Shown: positions 15,728-26,016, counted from the first letter of the stretch. The stretch: DNA of 64,000 nt from Flavobacterium galactosidilyticum (GCF_020911945.1 NZ_CP087135.1:3466396-3530395), one strand, 5' to 3'. The notes: generated by a model from the letters alone, not told the origin. Translations and numbers: made by a program.

Positions 15728-17632
15728 TTATTTTTTAGCCCACCATAATGGGGTGAAAACATCATCAGCACCGCCTAAGAATCCTACTGCTTGCGCATAT
15801 CCTGCAGCATTTGAATTTCTCAATCCAGAAGGATATTTCAAACGTTGTGGGAAAAATTTAACTTGATTGCTCATGAAATTTCCACTAGTCAAAACAGGCA
15901 TATTAGGCAAAGGAACTTCGACTGCTGGATTTTCAAAGAAAGGCAATCCTAACCTTCTGTGATCACTCCATGCTTCTAAAGGTAACCATGGCATTTGCGA
16001 TATGAATTTTTGCGTAATAATTTTTGTCAACAAATCGTTTTTTACCGTACCATTTTTATAAATAGTATTGTTTGGGTACAAAATTGTTGCCACACCAGCT
16101 GCATTTGTATAACCATCTTTATAGTCCATTGTATGACTTGCAGGTGGTTCAGTAGTGTGGGTCCAACTTACAGAAGTACCAGTTCTATTATAATCTGACG
16201 AAGCAAGATAAGCACCTAGATGAGATGAAACTCCCCAGTATGCAAAGTTAGATTTGATTCCTTCTTCATAAGCATCTTTACCAGTCATAGGAACTGCCCA
16301 GCCTTTTACAGCAGCTTCAGCTAGTAAAAAGTAAGTTTCCCATGGTGCAAAAAAGATACGTTGACTAGTACTTCCTCTAAACTGCTGAGACATACGAGGC
16401 ATCGTTCCATTAAAGCTACGCACTTGATTAGTACTCCCTAATGTTCCCCAATCTCCAGCTGCAAAAGCATTCCAAGTATTTTTAGCATCAATTGTTTTTA
16501 CTACAGCTCCTGTACCATCTAGTAAATCTCTTGATGTTGTTTTTGAACTATTATCCCAAGAAGGATATCCTGAAAAAACTGGGCTAGTAAAATCACCAGG
16601 AATATTAAATGTTTTATAAGCACGAGGATCAATTTTATTAGGTAAACCATCTAACCAATAACCTGCACCAGGCTCATTAGTTTTCATTGAAAAATGATTA
16701 GCAAATTTTAATCCAATGTAATTTGCAGGTTTTACACTTGCATGAAAAGAACTTGCCAATTGATCTGTAGAATTTATTCCTCCCAATCCAATATAAAGAT
16801 TATTTAATGTTGCTGACATGATTTGTTCATTCCATTCACGACTCATTACTCCTGACAAATCGTCCCAACCTGGTCTTTCTTGAACTTTAAATGTATCATC
16901 AACTTCTTTTAACAGAACTCCTGCTGCTGCATCTTCAAACTCTGCTTTAGCTTTAGCTGGATCAACTTCAGATAAACGCATCGCTAAACGCAAACGCATT
17001 GAATTAGCATATTTTTTCCATTTACTGTAATCATATCCGTAAGCTGGATCTCCAGCACTTAATCCACTTGGATTAACTACTGCAACATCTAATTTAGTAG
17101 AAGCATCTTTTAACTCTGCTAACAAAAAATAATAAACGTCTTTTACAGTATTAAACTGAGGATTAGTCCCTTGAAATGCTTCAATAGCAATTGGTCCGAA
17201 ATTATCCGATAGTTCACTCATCAAATAAACTCTCCAGATACGAGCTATTTGAATTAGGTTTTGCGAGTATACTTTCACATCCCCTTTAGCTTGTTTCTCT
17301 TGAGCAACTTCAATAGCAGTATTAGCCGCATTCAACCAGTTTGAACTATAATTATAATATTCGCTTGACCAACCATCATCAGCAGTTCCGCCAGAAATAC
17401 CAGTTCTTAACATTTGATGTCCTGTCGTTTTCCAATACAAAACAAAAGACCTTTCAGCAATATTTGGATCTTGTTGTGCTCCAATGATTGATTTATTAAT
17501 GAAATACTCAATTTGTACTTGATCAGCACTTGCAGCATTAGGGTCTTTATTGATTTCTTCGAAATCTGAACAAGAGGCCAGCATTGCAACCGCTGTCAAC
17601 GCCAGACCAGATTTTTTAAATATATTTTTCAT
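15728..17632 (-). CDS. SusD/RagB-family glycan-binding lipoprotein
   Basis: A 634-residue lipoprotein. The lipobox LASC puts the lipidated Cys at residue 21, followed by SDFEEINKDPN, the usual opening of the SusD-like family. TPR-like helices include YWKTTGHQMLRTGISGG and WKKYANSMRLRLAMRLSEVD; the C-terminus carries EAWSDHRRLGLPFFENP. SusD proteins lie on the outer face of the outer membrane and close over the SusC channel to capture glycans. The gene follows susC by 22 bp and ends at a strong terminator. Its ligand is inferred from the adjacent mannosidases. Confidence 0.93.
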   Translation of the reverse strand: MKNIFKKSGLALTAVAMLASCSDFEEINKDPNAASADQVQIEYFINKSIIGAQQDPNIAERSFVLYWKTTGHQMLRTGISGGTADDGWSSEYYNYSSNWLNAANTAIEVAQEKQAKGDVKVYSQNLIQIARIWRVYLMSELSDNFGPIAIEAFQGTNPQFNTVKDVYYFLLAELKDASTKLDVAVVNPSGLSAGDPAYGYDYSKWKKYANSMRLRLAMRLSEVDPAKAKAEFEDAAAGVLLKEVDDTFKVQERPGWDDLSGVMSREWNEQIMSATLNNLYIGLGGINSTDQLASSFHASVKPANYIGLKFANHFSMKTNEPGAGYWLDGLPNKIDPRAYKTFNIPGDFTSPVFSGYPSWDNSSKTTSRDLLDGTGAVVKTIDAKNTWNAFAAGDWGTLGSTNQVRSFNGTMPRMSQQFRGSTSQRIFFAPWETYFLLAEAAVKGWAVPMTGKDAYEEGIKSNFAYWGVSSHLGAYLASSDYNRTGTSVSWTHTTEPPASHTMDYKDGYTNAAGVATILYPNNTIYKNGTVKNDLLTKIITQKFISQMPWLPLEAWSDHRRLGLPFFENPAVEVPLPNMPVLTSGNFMSNQVKFFPQRLKYPSGLRNSNAAGYAQAVGFLGGADDVFTPLWWAKK

Positions 17633-17654
17633 GTTATATTTTTTTTTAATTTTA

Positions 17655-20600
17655 TTAAAAACTCACTGTAAGATTCATCAAGAAAGTACGAGTTGTTGGT
17701 GCTCCACCATTTTCAAAACCTACTGCATTAGTACCCGTTGCGTAAACAGATTCTGGATCAAGCCCATTCATGTGACTTTTAATCATCCAAACATTATTAC
17801 AAGAAAATCCAATTTGAGCCTTCTGAACTGCAATTTTACTTAATATTTGTGATGGGAAATTGTAGTTAAGCTGCACATTTCTTAAACGAACATTAGAAGC
17901 ATCATAAATATTAGCTTCAGTAACTCCAAGATTACCACTTCCTGCTACTCTATTCCAATACAATTGAGGACTAACTGCCTTTGTGTTTTGAACATAACTG
18001 TTACCGCTCATTACAACACCATTAGCTATCATATCAGCTCTTGATCCATTCACAACAGTTTCAGATGAAGTTCCTGCTAACTGCATTCCTGCCAAAGTTC
18101 CTGAAAATATTTCTCCTCCAATTCTTGCATCAATTTGAAAAGATAATGAAACTGCCTTGTAAGCAAAACTGTTTGTAAATCCAAGCATCGCCTTAGCCTG
18201 TTGATTTCCTAAACGAACAATTTTTGAATCAACAAGTGGTAACCCATTATTATCTACTATAATTTCTCCAAATGAAGGACTTGTTTCATCCGCAACTCTT
18301 AAAAATTGAGAACCATAAATTTCTCCATACGCTTTTCCTACTTCAGCAAAAACAGAAACATTGTCGAATCCGCCTAAAGGATATTGTGATACATCTTGGT
18401 ATAATGAAACAATTTTACTTTTGTTAGTAGAAAAATTAAATTGTGTATTCCAAGTCAATGAACTAGCATCAGTTAATATTTTTCCATCCAATGTTACCTC
18501 AACTCCAGAATTCTGAATATCACCAGCATTTATTTTCTTGAAATTATAACCACTCAATGGATCCATAGGAAGATTAATCAATTGATTAGTTGCGTTAGAT
18601 TTATAAACAGATACATCAAGACCAAGTCTGCTTTTGAAAAAACGAAGTTCAGCTCCAAACTCAGTAGATTTAATTAATTCACTTTTCACATTTGGATCAA
18701 ACAATGTTTTCCCTCTTGATGAAGTTAAATTACCATTTGGATCTTTGTCTATGTAATAAACATTATACAATTGATAAGGCTCAAGATCATTACCTACTGA
18801 TGCGTAACTTGCTCTTAACTTTCCATAAGAAAACCAGTCAGGCAAATTGACATCCATACTATTTAGCATATCAGTAAATACATAAGAAAGACTTAAAGAT
18901 GGATAAAAGAAAGAACGATTTGCTTTGCTTAAAGAAGAAGACCAATCATTTCTAAAAGTAGCATCAAGGTATAAATAACCATCATAGTTAATTTGAGCCG
19001 ATCCAAATACAGAATTAATTGATTTGTTATAAATATTCTCTTCAGCAAAAGTATTTCCTAAAAAGTTCTTTACAGAGAAGTAGTCAGGAACAAGAAGTTC
19101 ACCATTTCTAACAATTAAAGAAGATGATTTACGATCCATCAAGTTTCCTCCTAAAGTTGCCATACCTCCAAATTTACCAAAAAGATCATCTTTTTTAGCT
19201 ATTAATAAAGCCTGGTAATTAGTCTCCATAAAAGTTCCTTTAGAAGTACCATATCTACCTGTGTTAGGAGCTAGAGGGCTTCCAGCGTATGTTTTTTCAT
19301 AGGTAGTATTCGTGTACATGTCAGCACCACCTTTAATTTCAGCGTTAAGCCAGTTGTTAACTTCATATTTCAAAGACGCATTCATCATAAAACGATCTCG
19401 TACGTCTTGATTAAGTTTATATTTGCTAGCCCAATATGGGTTAATTGCACTACCGCTACCATACCAAAGCATTTTCCCATTAGCATCAGTCGCATCTTTA
19501 AACTGAGTAATATCTAATGATGTTGGAAAAACATTTAATAGTGAAAATGGGTTACTACTGTTAGCGCCATTTGAAGTTCTATTATTGGCTTTTGCATTAG
19601 TATATTGTACTTTAGTATCTAAAGTCCAACGATCAGTATCTCCAAATTTAGTTAGCGCTTTAGCCATTAAATTCGTTCTAGCTAATCGAGCTCCAGGAAT
19701 CATGCTCTCGTCTTCCATTCGGTTCAAAGAGGCATAAATAGAAGTTTTTTGGACTGCTTGCTGAAAAGATATACTATTGTTTTTAGTAATTCCAGCACTA
19801 TTGAAGTAATTTTCCACGTTGTCGTAAGAACGTAATTGCTCAGTAGCACCATTCCAGTTTGTTACATTTTGTCCTTCAATTTTAGGTCCCCAACTTAAAC
19901 CTGAAAGCGGTTCAAAAAGATTATTATTACCTTGACCATAACTACTTTGCAGTTTAGGCTTAGTAAAAATACTTTCAAAACCAAGTGAAGAAGAAACAGT
20001 GATTCCTAAACCTTTCTGTTTCTTACCTGATTTAGTAGTAATTAAAATCACACCATTACCTGCCCTAGATCCATAAAGCGCTGATGCAGATGGCCCTTTT
20101 AAAACCGAAAGACTTTCGATATCTTCTGGATTGATGTCTGATATACCATTACCCATATCAAAACTTGGGTTCCAATAATCATTGTTAGATGCTCCTGTAA
20201 AGTTATCCATAGGAACTCCATCTACAACAATTAAAGGTTGGTTATCACCTGTTAAGGAATTAAAACCTCTTAACACTAATTTAGACGAACCACCTGGACC
20301 AGCACTTGATTTTACTACTTGTAAACCAGCTACTTTTCCGCTTAAAGCGTTAGCAATGTTGGGTTCTCTAGCTTCAACTAAACTTTGACCTTTAATTTCT
20401 TGAACTGCATAACCTAAAGATTTTTTCTGCTTTTTGATACCTAAAGCCGTTACAACAACCTCTCCTAGCTCCTGAGTACTTTCTGCTAAAACGATAGTAA
20501 TATTACTTTCACCTGCGGCAACATCTACTGATTTAGAAATAAAACCAACTGATGATACTGCCAGAGTAGTTTTACCTGCGGGAACGCTTATGGTAAACTT

Positions 20601-20777
20601 CCCGTTAAAATCTGTAATGGTACTAATGGACACTCCTTTTACCTTTATGGTAGCGGAAACAACTCCCTTGTTGTCCGCATCTGCGACTACGCCCGTTATA
20701 GACCTGTTTTGCGCAACTGCACTAAGGCAGCTAAACAACACCAATCCTAACACTGCTAAAATTCGTTTCATAAGCAT
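17655..20777 (-). CDS. SusC/RagA-family TonB-dependent outer-membrane transporter
   Basis: A 1040-residue protein with a signal peptide (ILAVLGLVLFSCLSAVAQ). It has a carboxypeptidase-regulatory-like N-terminal domain (SITGVVADADNKGVVSATI to about residue 100), the TonB-interaction stretch LGEVVVTALGIKKQKK, a plug domain (ALSGKVAGLQVVKSSAGPGG, LIVVDGVPMDN) and a C-terminal beta-barrel ending in LMNLTVSF. It imports oligosaccharides captured by the SusD partner. It is first in the operon, and a 16-bp palindrome lies 123 bp upstream. Confidence 0.95.
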   Translation of the reverse strand: MLMKRILAVLGLVLFSCLSAVAQNRSITGVVADADNKGVVSATIKVKGVSISTITDFNGKFTISVPAGKTTLAVSSVGFISKSVDVAAGESNITIVLAESTQELGEVVVTALGIKKQKKSLGYAVQEIKGQSLVEAREPNIANALSGKVAGLQVVKSSAGPGGSSKLVLRGFNSLTGDNQPLIVVDGVPMDNFTGASNNDYWNPSFDMGNGISDINPEDIESLSVLKGPSASALYGSRAGNGVILITTKSGKKQKGLGITVSSSLGFESIFTKPKLQSSYGQGNNNLFEPLSGLSWGPKIEGQNVTNWNGATEQLRSYDNVENYFNSAGITKNNSISFQQAVQKTSIYASLNRMEDESMIPGARLARTNLMAKALTKFGDTDRWTLDTKVQYTNAKANNRTSNGANSSNPFSLLNVFPTSLDITQFKDATDANGKMLWYGSGSAINPYWASKYKLNQDVRDRFMMNASLKYEVNNWLNAEIKGGADMYTNTTYEKTYAGSPLAPNTGRYGTSKGTFMETNYQALLIAKKDDLFGKFGGMATLGGNLMDRKSSSLIVRNGELLVPDYFSVKNFLGNTFAEENIYNKSINSVFGSAQINYDGYLYLDATFRNDWSSSLSKANRSFFYPSLSLSYVFTDMLNSMDVNLPDWFSYGKLRASYASVGNDLEPYQLYNVYYIDKDPNGNLTSSRGKTLFDPNVKSELIKSTEFGAELRFFKSRLGLDVSVYKSNATNQLINLPMDPLSGYNFKKINAGDIQNSGVEVTLDGKILTDASSLTWNTQFNFSTNKSKIVSLYQDVSQYPLGGFDNVSVFAEVGKAYGEIYGSQFLRVADETSPSFGEIIVDNNGLPLVDSKIVRLGNQQAKAMLGFTNSFAYKAVSLSFQIDARIGGEIFSGTLAGMQLAGTSSETVVNGSRADMIANGVVMSGNSYVQNTKAVSPQLYWNRVAGSGNLGVTEANIYDASNVRLRNVQLNYNFPSQILSKIAVQKAQIGFSCNNVWMIKSHMNGLDPESVYATGTNAVGFENGGAPTTRTFLMNLTVSF

Positions 20778-20899
20778 TTGTTTTTTTTAGTTTTTGTTTT
20801 TGGTTTGTAAAAAATATTGATAAAAAATTTGAACTCAATTTTAGTGTACATTTTAGCAATCTCTATCTTTTTAAAAATTTGATTAACTTTTAAAAAACT

Positions 20900-20915
20900 A
20901 CTAAAACGTTTTAGT
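20900..20915. promoter_or_regulatory. Probable LacI-family operator before susC
   Basis: ACTAAAACGTTTTAGT is a perfect 16-bp palindrome with a central CG, the usual architecture of LacI-family operators. It lies between susC and the LacI-type gene. Its half-site CGTTTTAG recurs at 22040-22047 upstream of the LacI gene itself. Confidence 0.7.
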
Positions 20916-20974
20916 GTTTCAACAAAAAAATAGAAAATCTTCTTTTTTAAAATTAAAAATACTTTAACTTAAAA

Positions 20975-21985
20975 CTATACGGATTCTCTTATTACTAATT
21001 TCCCTTTTTGAAGCACCTTTTCAACAACAGCATCATTTTCATTTGTAATTTGCTTCATTAGCAAATCAACCGCTTTAACCGCAATCGTGTTTATAGGCTG
21101 CTCTACCACTGTAATAGCAGGCGAATGCAATCTAAAACTATAATGATCATCATAACTAATGATTGATAAATCTTCTGGCATTTTAATTCCCATTCTATGA
21201 AAAGCCTGAAGTCCCGCTAGTCCCATATAATTTGCTAGAAAAAGCACACCATCAATACTTTTATTATTTTCAAAAAAACGAATTACCTCTTCTACTTTTT
21301 CTTCTTCCGTACTATGATAATTGATATGTAGGACAAGATCTCCATTATAAAGACCCGCTTTTTTCATCGCATCGATATAACCGTTTTCTCTTGATTGCAT
21401 TTGGATCATACCAGAATTATTATTAATTACAGCGATATTGCGTCGTCCTTTTTCAATCAAAAGTTCAGTTGCAATATAAGCACCTTCATAATTATTCATA
21501 ACTACATGACTAACCTCTTGATCTGGGAAATACCTGTCGATTAAAACCACCGGTATTTTCATTTTTAAAAGCTGACCAATACTTTTCTCTAAATTCTCTG
21601 TAGGCGTGATAATAAAACCATCTACATTAGCCTGAAGCAAACTTTGTATCAACTCTGCAGCTCGGTCATCGTCATTATCTGTACTACAATAAAAAACTCT
21701 ATACCCTAACTTTCCAGCTTCTTCCTCAATTCCTTTGGCAAGGACTGAAAAAAATTGATTAGATATATTTTCAATGATAAGACCTATCGATCTTGTTTTG
21801 CCGGTCCTAAGACTCGTTGCTGTCATATTAGGTCGATAGTTTAATTTTTCAACTATATCTTGTACCTTTTTAATGACTGCCGCACTAATTCCCATTTTCT
21901 CTCCTTTATCGTTAAGCACAAAAGAAACGGTAGAGATAGAAACTCTTGCCTCAATTGCAATATCTTTAATGGTGATTTTTTTCAT
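20975..21985 (-). CDS. LacI-family transcriptional regulator
   Basis: A 336-residue protein. An N-terminal LacI helix-turn-helix (ITIKDIAIEARVSISTVSFV, about residues 3-22) and hinge (LNYRPNMTATSLRTGKTRSIG) are followed by a periplasmic-binding-protein-like effector domain (IGLIIENISNQFFSVLAKGI to the end). It is first on the strand of the locus, 197 bp ahead of susC, so it most likely represses or activates the glycan genes in response to a released sugar. Many Bacteroidota glycan loci use hybrid two-component or sigma/anti-sigma regulators instead; none is seen here. Confidence 0.92.
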   Translation of the reverse strand: MKKITIKDIAIEARVSISTVSFVLNDKGEKMGISAAVIKKVQDIVEKLNYRPNMTATSLRTGKTRSIGLIIENISNQFFSVLAKGIEEEAGKLGYRVFYCSTDNDDDRAAELIQSLLQANVDGFIITPTENLEKSIGQLLKMKIPVVLIDRYFPDQEVSHVVMNNYEGAYIATELLIEKGRRNIAVINNNSGMIQMQSRENGYIDAMKKAGLYNGDLVLHINYHSTEEEKVEEVIRFFENNKSIDGVLFLANYMGLAGLQAFHRMGIKMPEDLSIISYDDHYSFRLHSPAITVVEQPINTIAVKAVDLLMKQITNENDAVVEKVLQKGKLVIRESV

Positions 21986-22015
21986 TAGAATGTTAATTTT
22001 TTCTTAGCGCTATCA

Positions 22016-22053
22016 CAAATATATACAAAAAATTATTTCCTAAAACGATTTTG
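22016..22053 (-). promoter_or_regulatory. Promoter and possible self-operator of the LacI-type gene
   Basis: TATATTTG on the minus strand (22016-22023) fits the TAnnTTTG -7 box, 31 bases before the LacI start. CAAAATCGTTTTAG (minus, 22040-22053) overlaps the -33 zone and carries the same CGTTTTAG half-site as the susC palindrome, suggesting autoregulation. The remainder of this 306-bp gap up to the fabH terminator shows nothing else. Confidence 0.5.
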
Positions 22054-22210
22054 CAACTATTTTTTTCAACTATATGTTTTTTTAAATACTAATAAATAGC
22101 AAAATCACAACAAAAACGAACAATCGCAGAAATATTCAAAAACATAAAACTTCCTATTTCGCTTAAAAATCAGCTTTCGACCGATGCTTTTTCAATTTTT
22201 TTTAACCAAA

Positions 22211-22240
22211 AAAACCCAAAACGATTCGTTTTGGGTTTTT
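22211..22240 (-). terminator. Rho-independent terminator after fabH
   Basis: A perfect 13-bp stem, AAAACCCAAAACG paired with CGTTTTGGGTTTT around a 3-base loop, with a T-run on the minus strand. It lies 52 bp beyond the fabH stop and insulates it from the LacI gene. Confidence 0.88.
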
Positions 22241-22291
22241 CTACTTAATAAAATCTAATAGTTTTACTTTTTAAAAAAGAACTCTCGATCA

Positions 22292-23299
22292 TTACCATTT
22301 AATGATTGCACTAGCCCAGGTAAATCCACTTCCAAAGGCAGCTAACACAACTGTATCACCAGGTTTGATCTTACCTTGCTCCCAAGCTTCTGTCAATGCA
22401 ATAGGAATTGATGCTGCGGTAGTATTTCCGTATTTCTGAATATTATTAAATACTTGATCATCATTTAGTTTAAATTTGTTTTGGATAAACTGAGAAATTC
22501 GCAAATTAGCTTGGTGCGGAATCAACATGTCAATATCAGAAACTTGAAGATTATTAGCTTCTAGTCCTTCATTAATCACTTCACTAAAACGAACTACTGC
22601 ATTCTTGAATACAAATTGACCGTTCATGTGAGGGAAATAACTTTCGTCATCTGGATCGTTATCTTCCAAAATATCAGATACCCAACGACCACCCATTCCT
22701 GGTGCTTTCAATACTAATTCCTCAGCATGCTGCCCTTCTGAATGCAAATGAGTCGATAAAATTCCTTTAGTTAAATCCTCTTCTCGGCTTAAAATAGCGG
22801 CTCCTGCTCCATCTCCAAAAATTACAGATACACCTCTTCCACGAGAGGTCATATCTAATCCAGTTGAATGCACTTCAGAACCAATAACCAAAACATTTTT
22901 ATACATGCCAGTTTTGATGTACTGATCCGCAACCGACAAAGCATAGACAAAACCAGAACATTGATTTCGAACATCTAAAGCACCTATAGTTCTCAAACCT
23001 AAATCTCTTTGTACTAAAACACCTGGTCCTGGAAAATAGTAATCAGGACTTAATGTAGCAAAAACGATAAAATCAATATCTTCTTTAGCTACTCCTGAAC
23101 GTTCAATTGCAATTTCAGCAGCTTTTACACCCATTGAAGTCGTTGTATCTTCACCTTTAATGATATGTCTTCGCTCTTTGATACCTGTTCTTTCCTGAAT
23201 CCATTCATCATTAGTATCTATGATTTTAGATAAATCGTCATTGGTAACTACATTTTCAGGAACATAAAAACCTAGTCCTGTTATTTTGGAATGGTACAT
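22292..23299 (-). CDS. fabH: Beta-ketoacyl-ACP synthase III
   Basis: A 335-residue cytoplasmic thiolase-fold enzyme that condenses an acyl-CoA primer with malonyl-ACP to start fatty acid synthesis. The catalytic triad is visible: Cys in VRNQCSGFVYA, His in IPHQANLRISQ and Asn in YGNTTAASIP. The N-terminal GLGFYVPENVVTNDDLSKII and the ERTGIKERR loop are typical. It stands alone with its own terminator, away from other fab genes. Flavobacteria often carry more than one FabH; this may be a secondary copy. Confidence 0.92.
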   Translation of the reverse strand: MYHSKITGLGFYVPENVVTNDDLSKIIDTNDEWIQERTGIKERRHIIKGEDTTTSMGVKAAEIAIERSGVAKEDIDFIVFATLSPDYYFPGPGVLVQRDLGLRTIGALDVRNQCSGFVYALSVADQYIKTGMYKNVLVIGSEVHSTGLDMTSRGRGVSVIFGDGAGAAILSREEDLTKGILSTHLHSEGQHAEELVLKAPGMGGRWVSDILEDNDPDDESYFPHMNGQFVFKNAVVRFSEVINEGLEANNLQVSDIDMLIPHQANLRISQFIQNKFKLNDDQVFNNIQKYGNTTAASIPIALTEAWEQGKIKPGDTVVLAAFGSGFTWASAIIKW

Positions 23300-23592
23300 A
23301 TTTCAGTGTTTTATTAGAATTAAAATTTACGAATTAGCTGTTTTACAGGACTTAAAATTAGAATAACTTAAATTTAATTGCAAATTCGTTTGATACTACA
23401 AGTTTATGATTTTTTAACTGATTTACAGCTAGCTGTTTCAAATAAAATTCAACAAAAACTATAGTATTAAATTAGAATCTTGAATTTTACATGAAGCGCA
23501 AAGGTTAAAAATGTAATTTTATTTCCAAATATACTATCATTCAACTATTTTAGACCAATAATTGCTAACGCTAATTTAAAATCATTCGAACT

Positions 23593-26004
23593 ATGAAGTT
23601 AAAAATTCCATTTTTTCTATTCCTTGGATTGAGCTTAACCGCCTTTGCTCAAGAGAATTTAAGTTATCAAAAACCATCTAAATCCATTCTAGAACTGGCC
23701 GATTACGAAAGAGCGCCATCTGTTTCTATGGATACTAAAAAAGAATATCTATTATTATCTTACAGAAACACCTATAAATCTCTTGACGATTTAAACCAAG
23801 ACGAATTGCGTTTAGGAGGTTTACGAATAAATCCTGTTACAAATATTTCCAGCACCGTTACTTACGTCAACAATCTTAAACTCCGAAAAGTAAGTGACAA
23901 GAACGAACTTCAAGTTGCCGGCTTGCCCTTAAACCCTAAAATTAGCAATATAACTTGGTCACCAAATGACCAAAAAATTCTTTTCTCTCATACAACAAAT
24001 TCAGGAGTGGAACTATGGGTGATTGATGTTGCTTCGGCGAAAGCCACAAAACTAACGGAAGCAACTGTAAATGCGAATCTGGGGAATCCTTTTAGCTGGA
24101 TGAATGACAACGAGACTATCTTAGTAAAAATGCTGCCAAAAAATAGAGCAGCACTTTTAGATGCAAAAAACGATTTACCTACTGGTCCGATTATCTCAAA
24201 TGCTGATGGGGAAAAATCTCAAAACAGAACGTATCCAGATATGTTGAAAAACAAGAACGATGAGATCAATTTTGAAAACATAATGACCTCTGAGTTGTAC
24301 AAAGTAAAATTGAATGGAACGGCTACTTTATTCAAAAAAGCAGATATGTATGCTGGAGAAAGTTTTTCACCTGATGGAAATTATTTGATGCTAAATACGA
24401 TTCAAAAGCCATTTTCATACATTGTTCCACTGAGTCGTTTTCCTATGAAATCAACCGTTTATGATACTGCTGGAAACGAAGTAAAAGTAGTTAATGATGT
24501 CCCATTAACTGAAATTATCCCTAAAGGATTTATGGCCGTTAGAAAAGGAAAAAGAAACATGAGCTGGAGAGCAGACAAACCAGCAACTTTAGTATATGCT
24601 GAAGCTTTAGATGGTGGAGATCCAGCCAATAAAGTAGATTTTAGAGACGAAGTTTTTCTGTGGAATGCTCCTTTTACTGCTACACCAACATCATTAGTAA
24701 AAATACCACAGCGTTACAGCCGAATAATTTGGGGGAACGAAACTGTTGCAATTGTTACTGATGAATGGTATGATACGCGTAACACTAAAACCTATATAAT
24801 CAATCCGTCGAATCCTAGTCAAGCTCCAAAATTAATTTTTGATAGAAACTCTCAGGATTCTTATTCCAATCCAGGAAACTTCGAAACTAAAAAAAATCAA
24901 TATAACAGGAATATTTTAGCGATCGAAAATGACAATGCATTTCTTATTGGCGATGGTTTTACTAAAAACGGTCAATTCCCTTTTATCACAGAGTATAATT
25001 TAAAAAATTTAGAGTCAAAACGACTTTATACTTCATCGTACAAAGATAAGAAGGAAGATATAATAGAAATTGAAGACTTCAAAAAAGGAACTGTTTTAGT
25101 GCAAATTCAGTCTAAAAATGAATATCCAAATTACTACATTAGAAACATTAAACAAAAAAATAAGCTAAAGCCAATTACTGCTTTCAAAAACCCTTTTGAA
25201 AGCATCAAAAACGTGAGTAAAGAGGTTATTAAGTACAAGCGTAAAGATGGTGTTGAATTGTCTGGAACTTTATATTTACCTGTAGGTTATGATAAAGCTA
25301 AAAAGGAAAAAATGCCATTATTGATTTGGGCATACCCTGCTGAATACAAAGACAAAAATTCAGCAGGACAAGTCACTCAAAATGCAAATGAATTTACATT
25401 TCCTAGCTATGGTTCTTTTGTGTATTGGGTAACTAAAGGATATGTGGTTTTAGATGATGCTGCTTTTCCTATCATTGGTGAAGGAACTACTGAACCTAAT
25501 GATAATTTCATCACACAATTAGTCGATAATGCTGAAGCAGCAATCAATGCAGTAGATGCTTTAGGATATATCAATAGAAAAAAAGTAGCAGTTGGCGGTC
25601 ATTCTTATGGAGCTTTTATGACTGCAAACTTATTAAGTCATTCTAACTTATTTGCTTGCGGAATCGCTCGTAGTGGTGCTTATAACAGAACGCTAACTCC
25701 TTTTGGTTTTCAAAGAGAGCAACGTAACTATTGGGAAGTTCCTGAGGTTTATAATACCATGTCTCCGTTCATGAATGCTGAGAAAATGAAAACGCCTATG
25801 CTTTTAGTTCACGGAGAAGCTGATAATAATCCTGGAACATTTACACTACAAACAGAACGTTATTTCCAAGCGTTGAAAGGATTAGGTGCTCCGGCAAGAA
25901 TGGTGATTCTCCCTAAAGAATCTCATGGATATGCAGCTAAAGAAAACATACTTCACTTGCTATGGGAACAAGATCAGTTTTTAGAAAAGTATTTAAAGAA
26001 TTAA
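23593..26004 (+). CDS. S9-family prolyl-oligopeptidase-like serine peptidase, secreted
   Basis: An 803-residue protein with the signal peptide MKLKIPFFLFLGLSLTAFAQ. A beta-propeller-like N-terminal region (ITWSPNDQKILFSHTTNSGV, SFSPDGNYLMLNT) leads into an alpha/beta-hydrolase domain. The nucleophile is Ser671 in GGHSYGAFMTAN, with Asp in HGEADNNPGTF and His in ESHGYAAKE. It resembles the glutamyl-endopeptidase-like branch of S9 and would cleave oligopeptides in the periplasm. The 293 bp upstream, shared with divergent fabH, has no clear promoter. A bidirectional terminator follows. Confidence 0.9.
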   Translation: MKLKIPFFLFLGLSLTAFAQENLSYQKPSKSILELADYERAPSVSMDTKKEYLLLSYRNTYKSLDDLNQDELRLGGLRINPVTNISSTVTYVNNLKLRKVSDKNELQVAGLPLNPKISNITWSPNDQKILFSHTTNSGVELWVIDVASAKATKLTEATVNANLGNPFSWMNDNETILVKMLPKNRAALLDAKNDLPTGPIISNADGEKSQNRTYPDMLKNKNDEINFENIMTSELYKVKLNGTATLFKKADMYAGESFSPDGNYLMLNTIQKPFSYIVPLSRFPMKSTVYDTAGNEVKVVNDVPLTEIIPKGFMAVRKGKRNMSWRADKPATLVYAEALDGGDPANKVDFRDEVFLWNAPFTATPTSLVKIPQRYSRIIWGNETVAIVTDEWYDTRNTKTYIINPSNPSQAPKLIFDRNSQDSYSNPGNFETKKNQYNRNILAIENDNAFLIGDGFTKNGQFPFITEYNLKNLESKRLYTSSYKDKKEDIIEIEDFKKGTVLVQIQSKNEYPNYYIRNIKQKNKLKPITAFKNPFESIKNVSKEVIKYKRKDGVELSGTLYLPVGYDKAKKEKMPLLIWAYPAEYKDKNSAGQVTQNANEFTFPSYGSFVYWVTKGYVVLDDAAFPIIGEGTTEPNDNFITQLVDNAEAAINAVDALGYINRKKVAVGGHSYGAFMTANLLSHSNLFACGIARSGAYNRTLTPFGFQREQRNYWEVPEVYNTMSPFMNAEKMKTPMLLVHGEADNNPGTFTLQTERYFQALKGLGAPARMVILPKESHGYAAKENILHLLWEQDQFLEKYLKN

Positions 26005-26016
26005 TTCAAAGCATAA

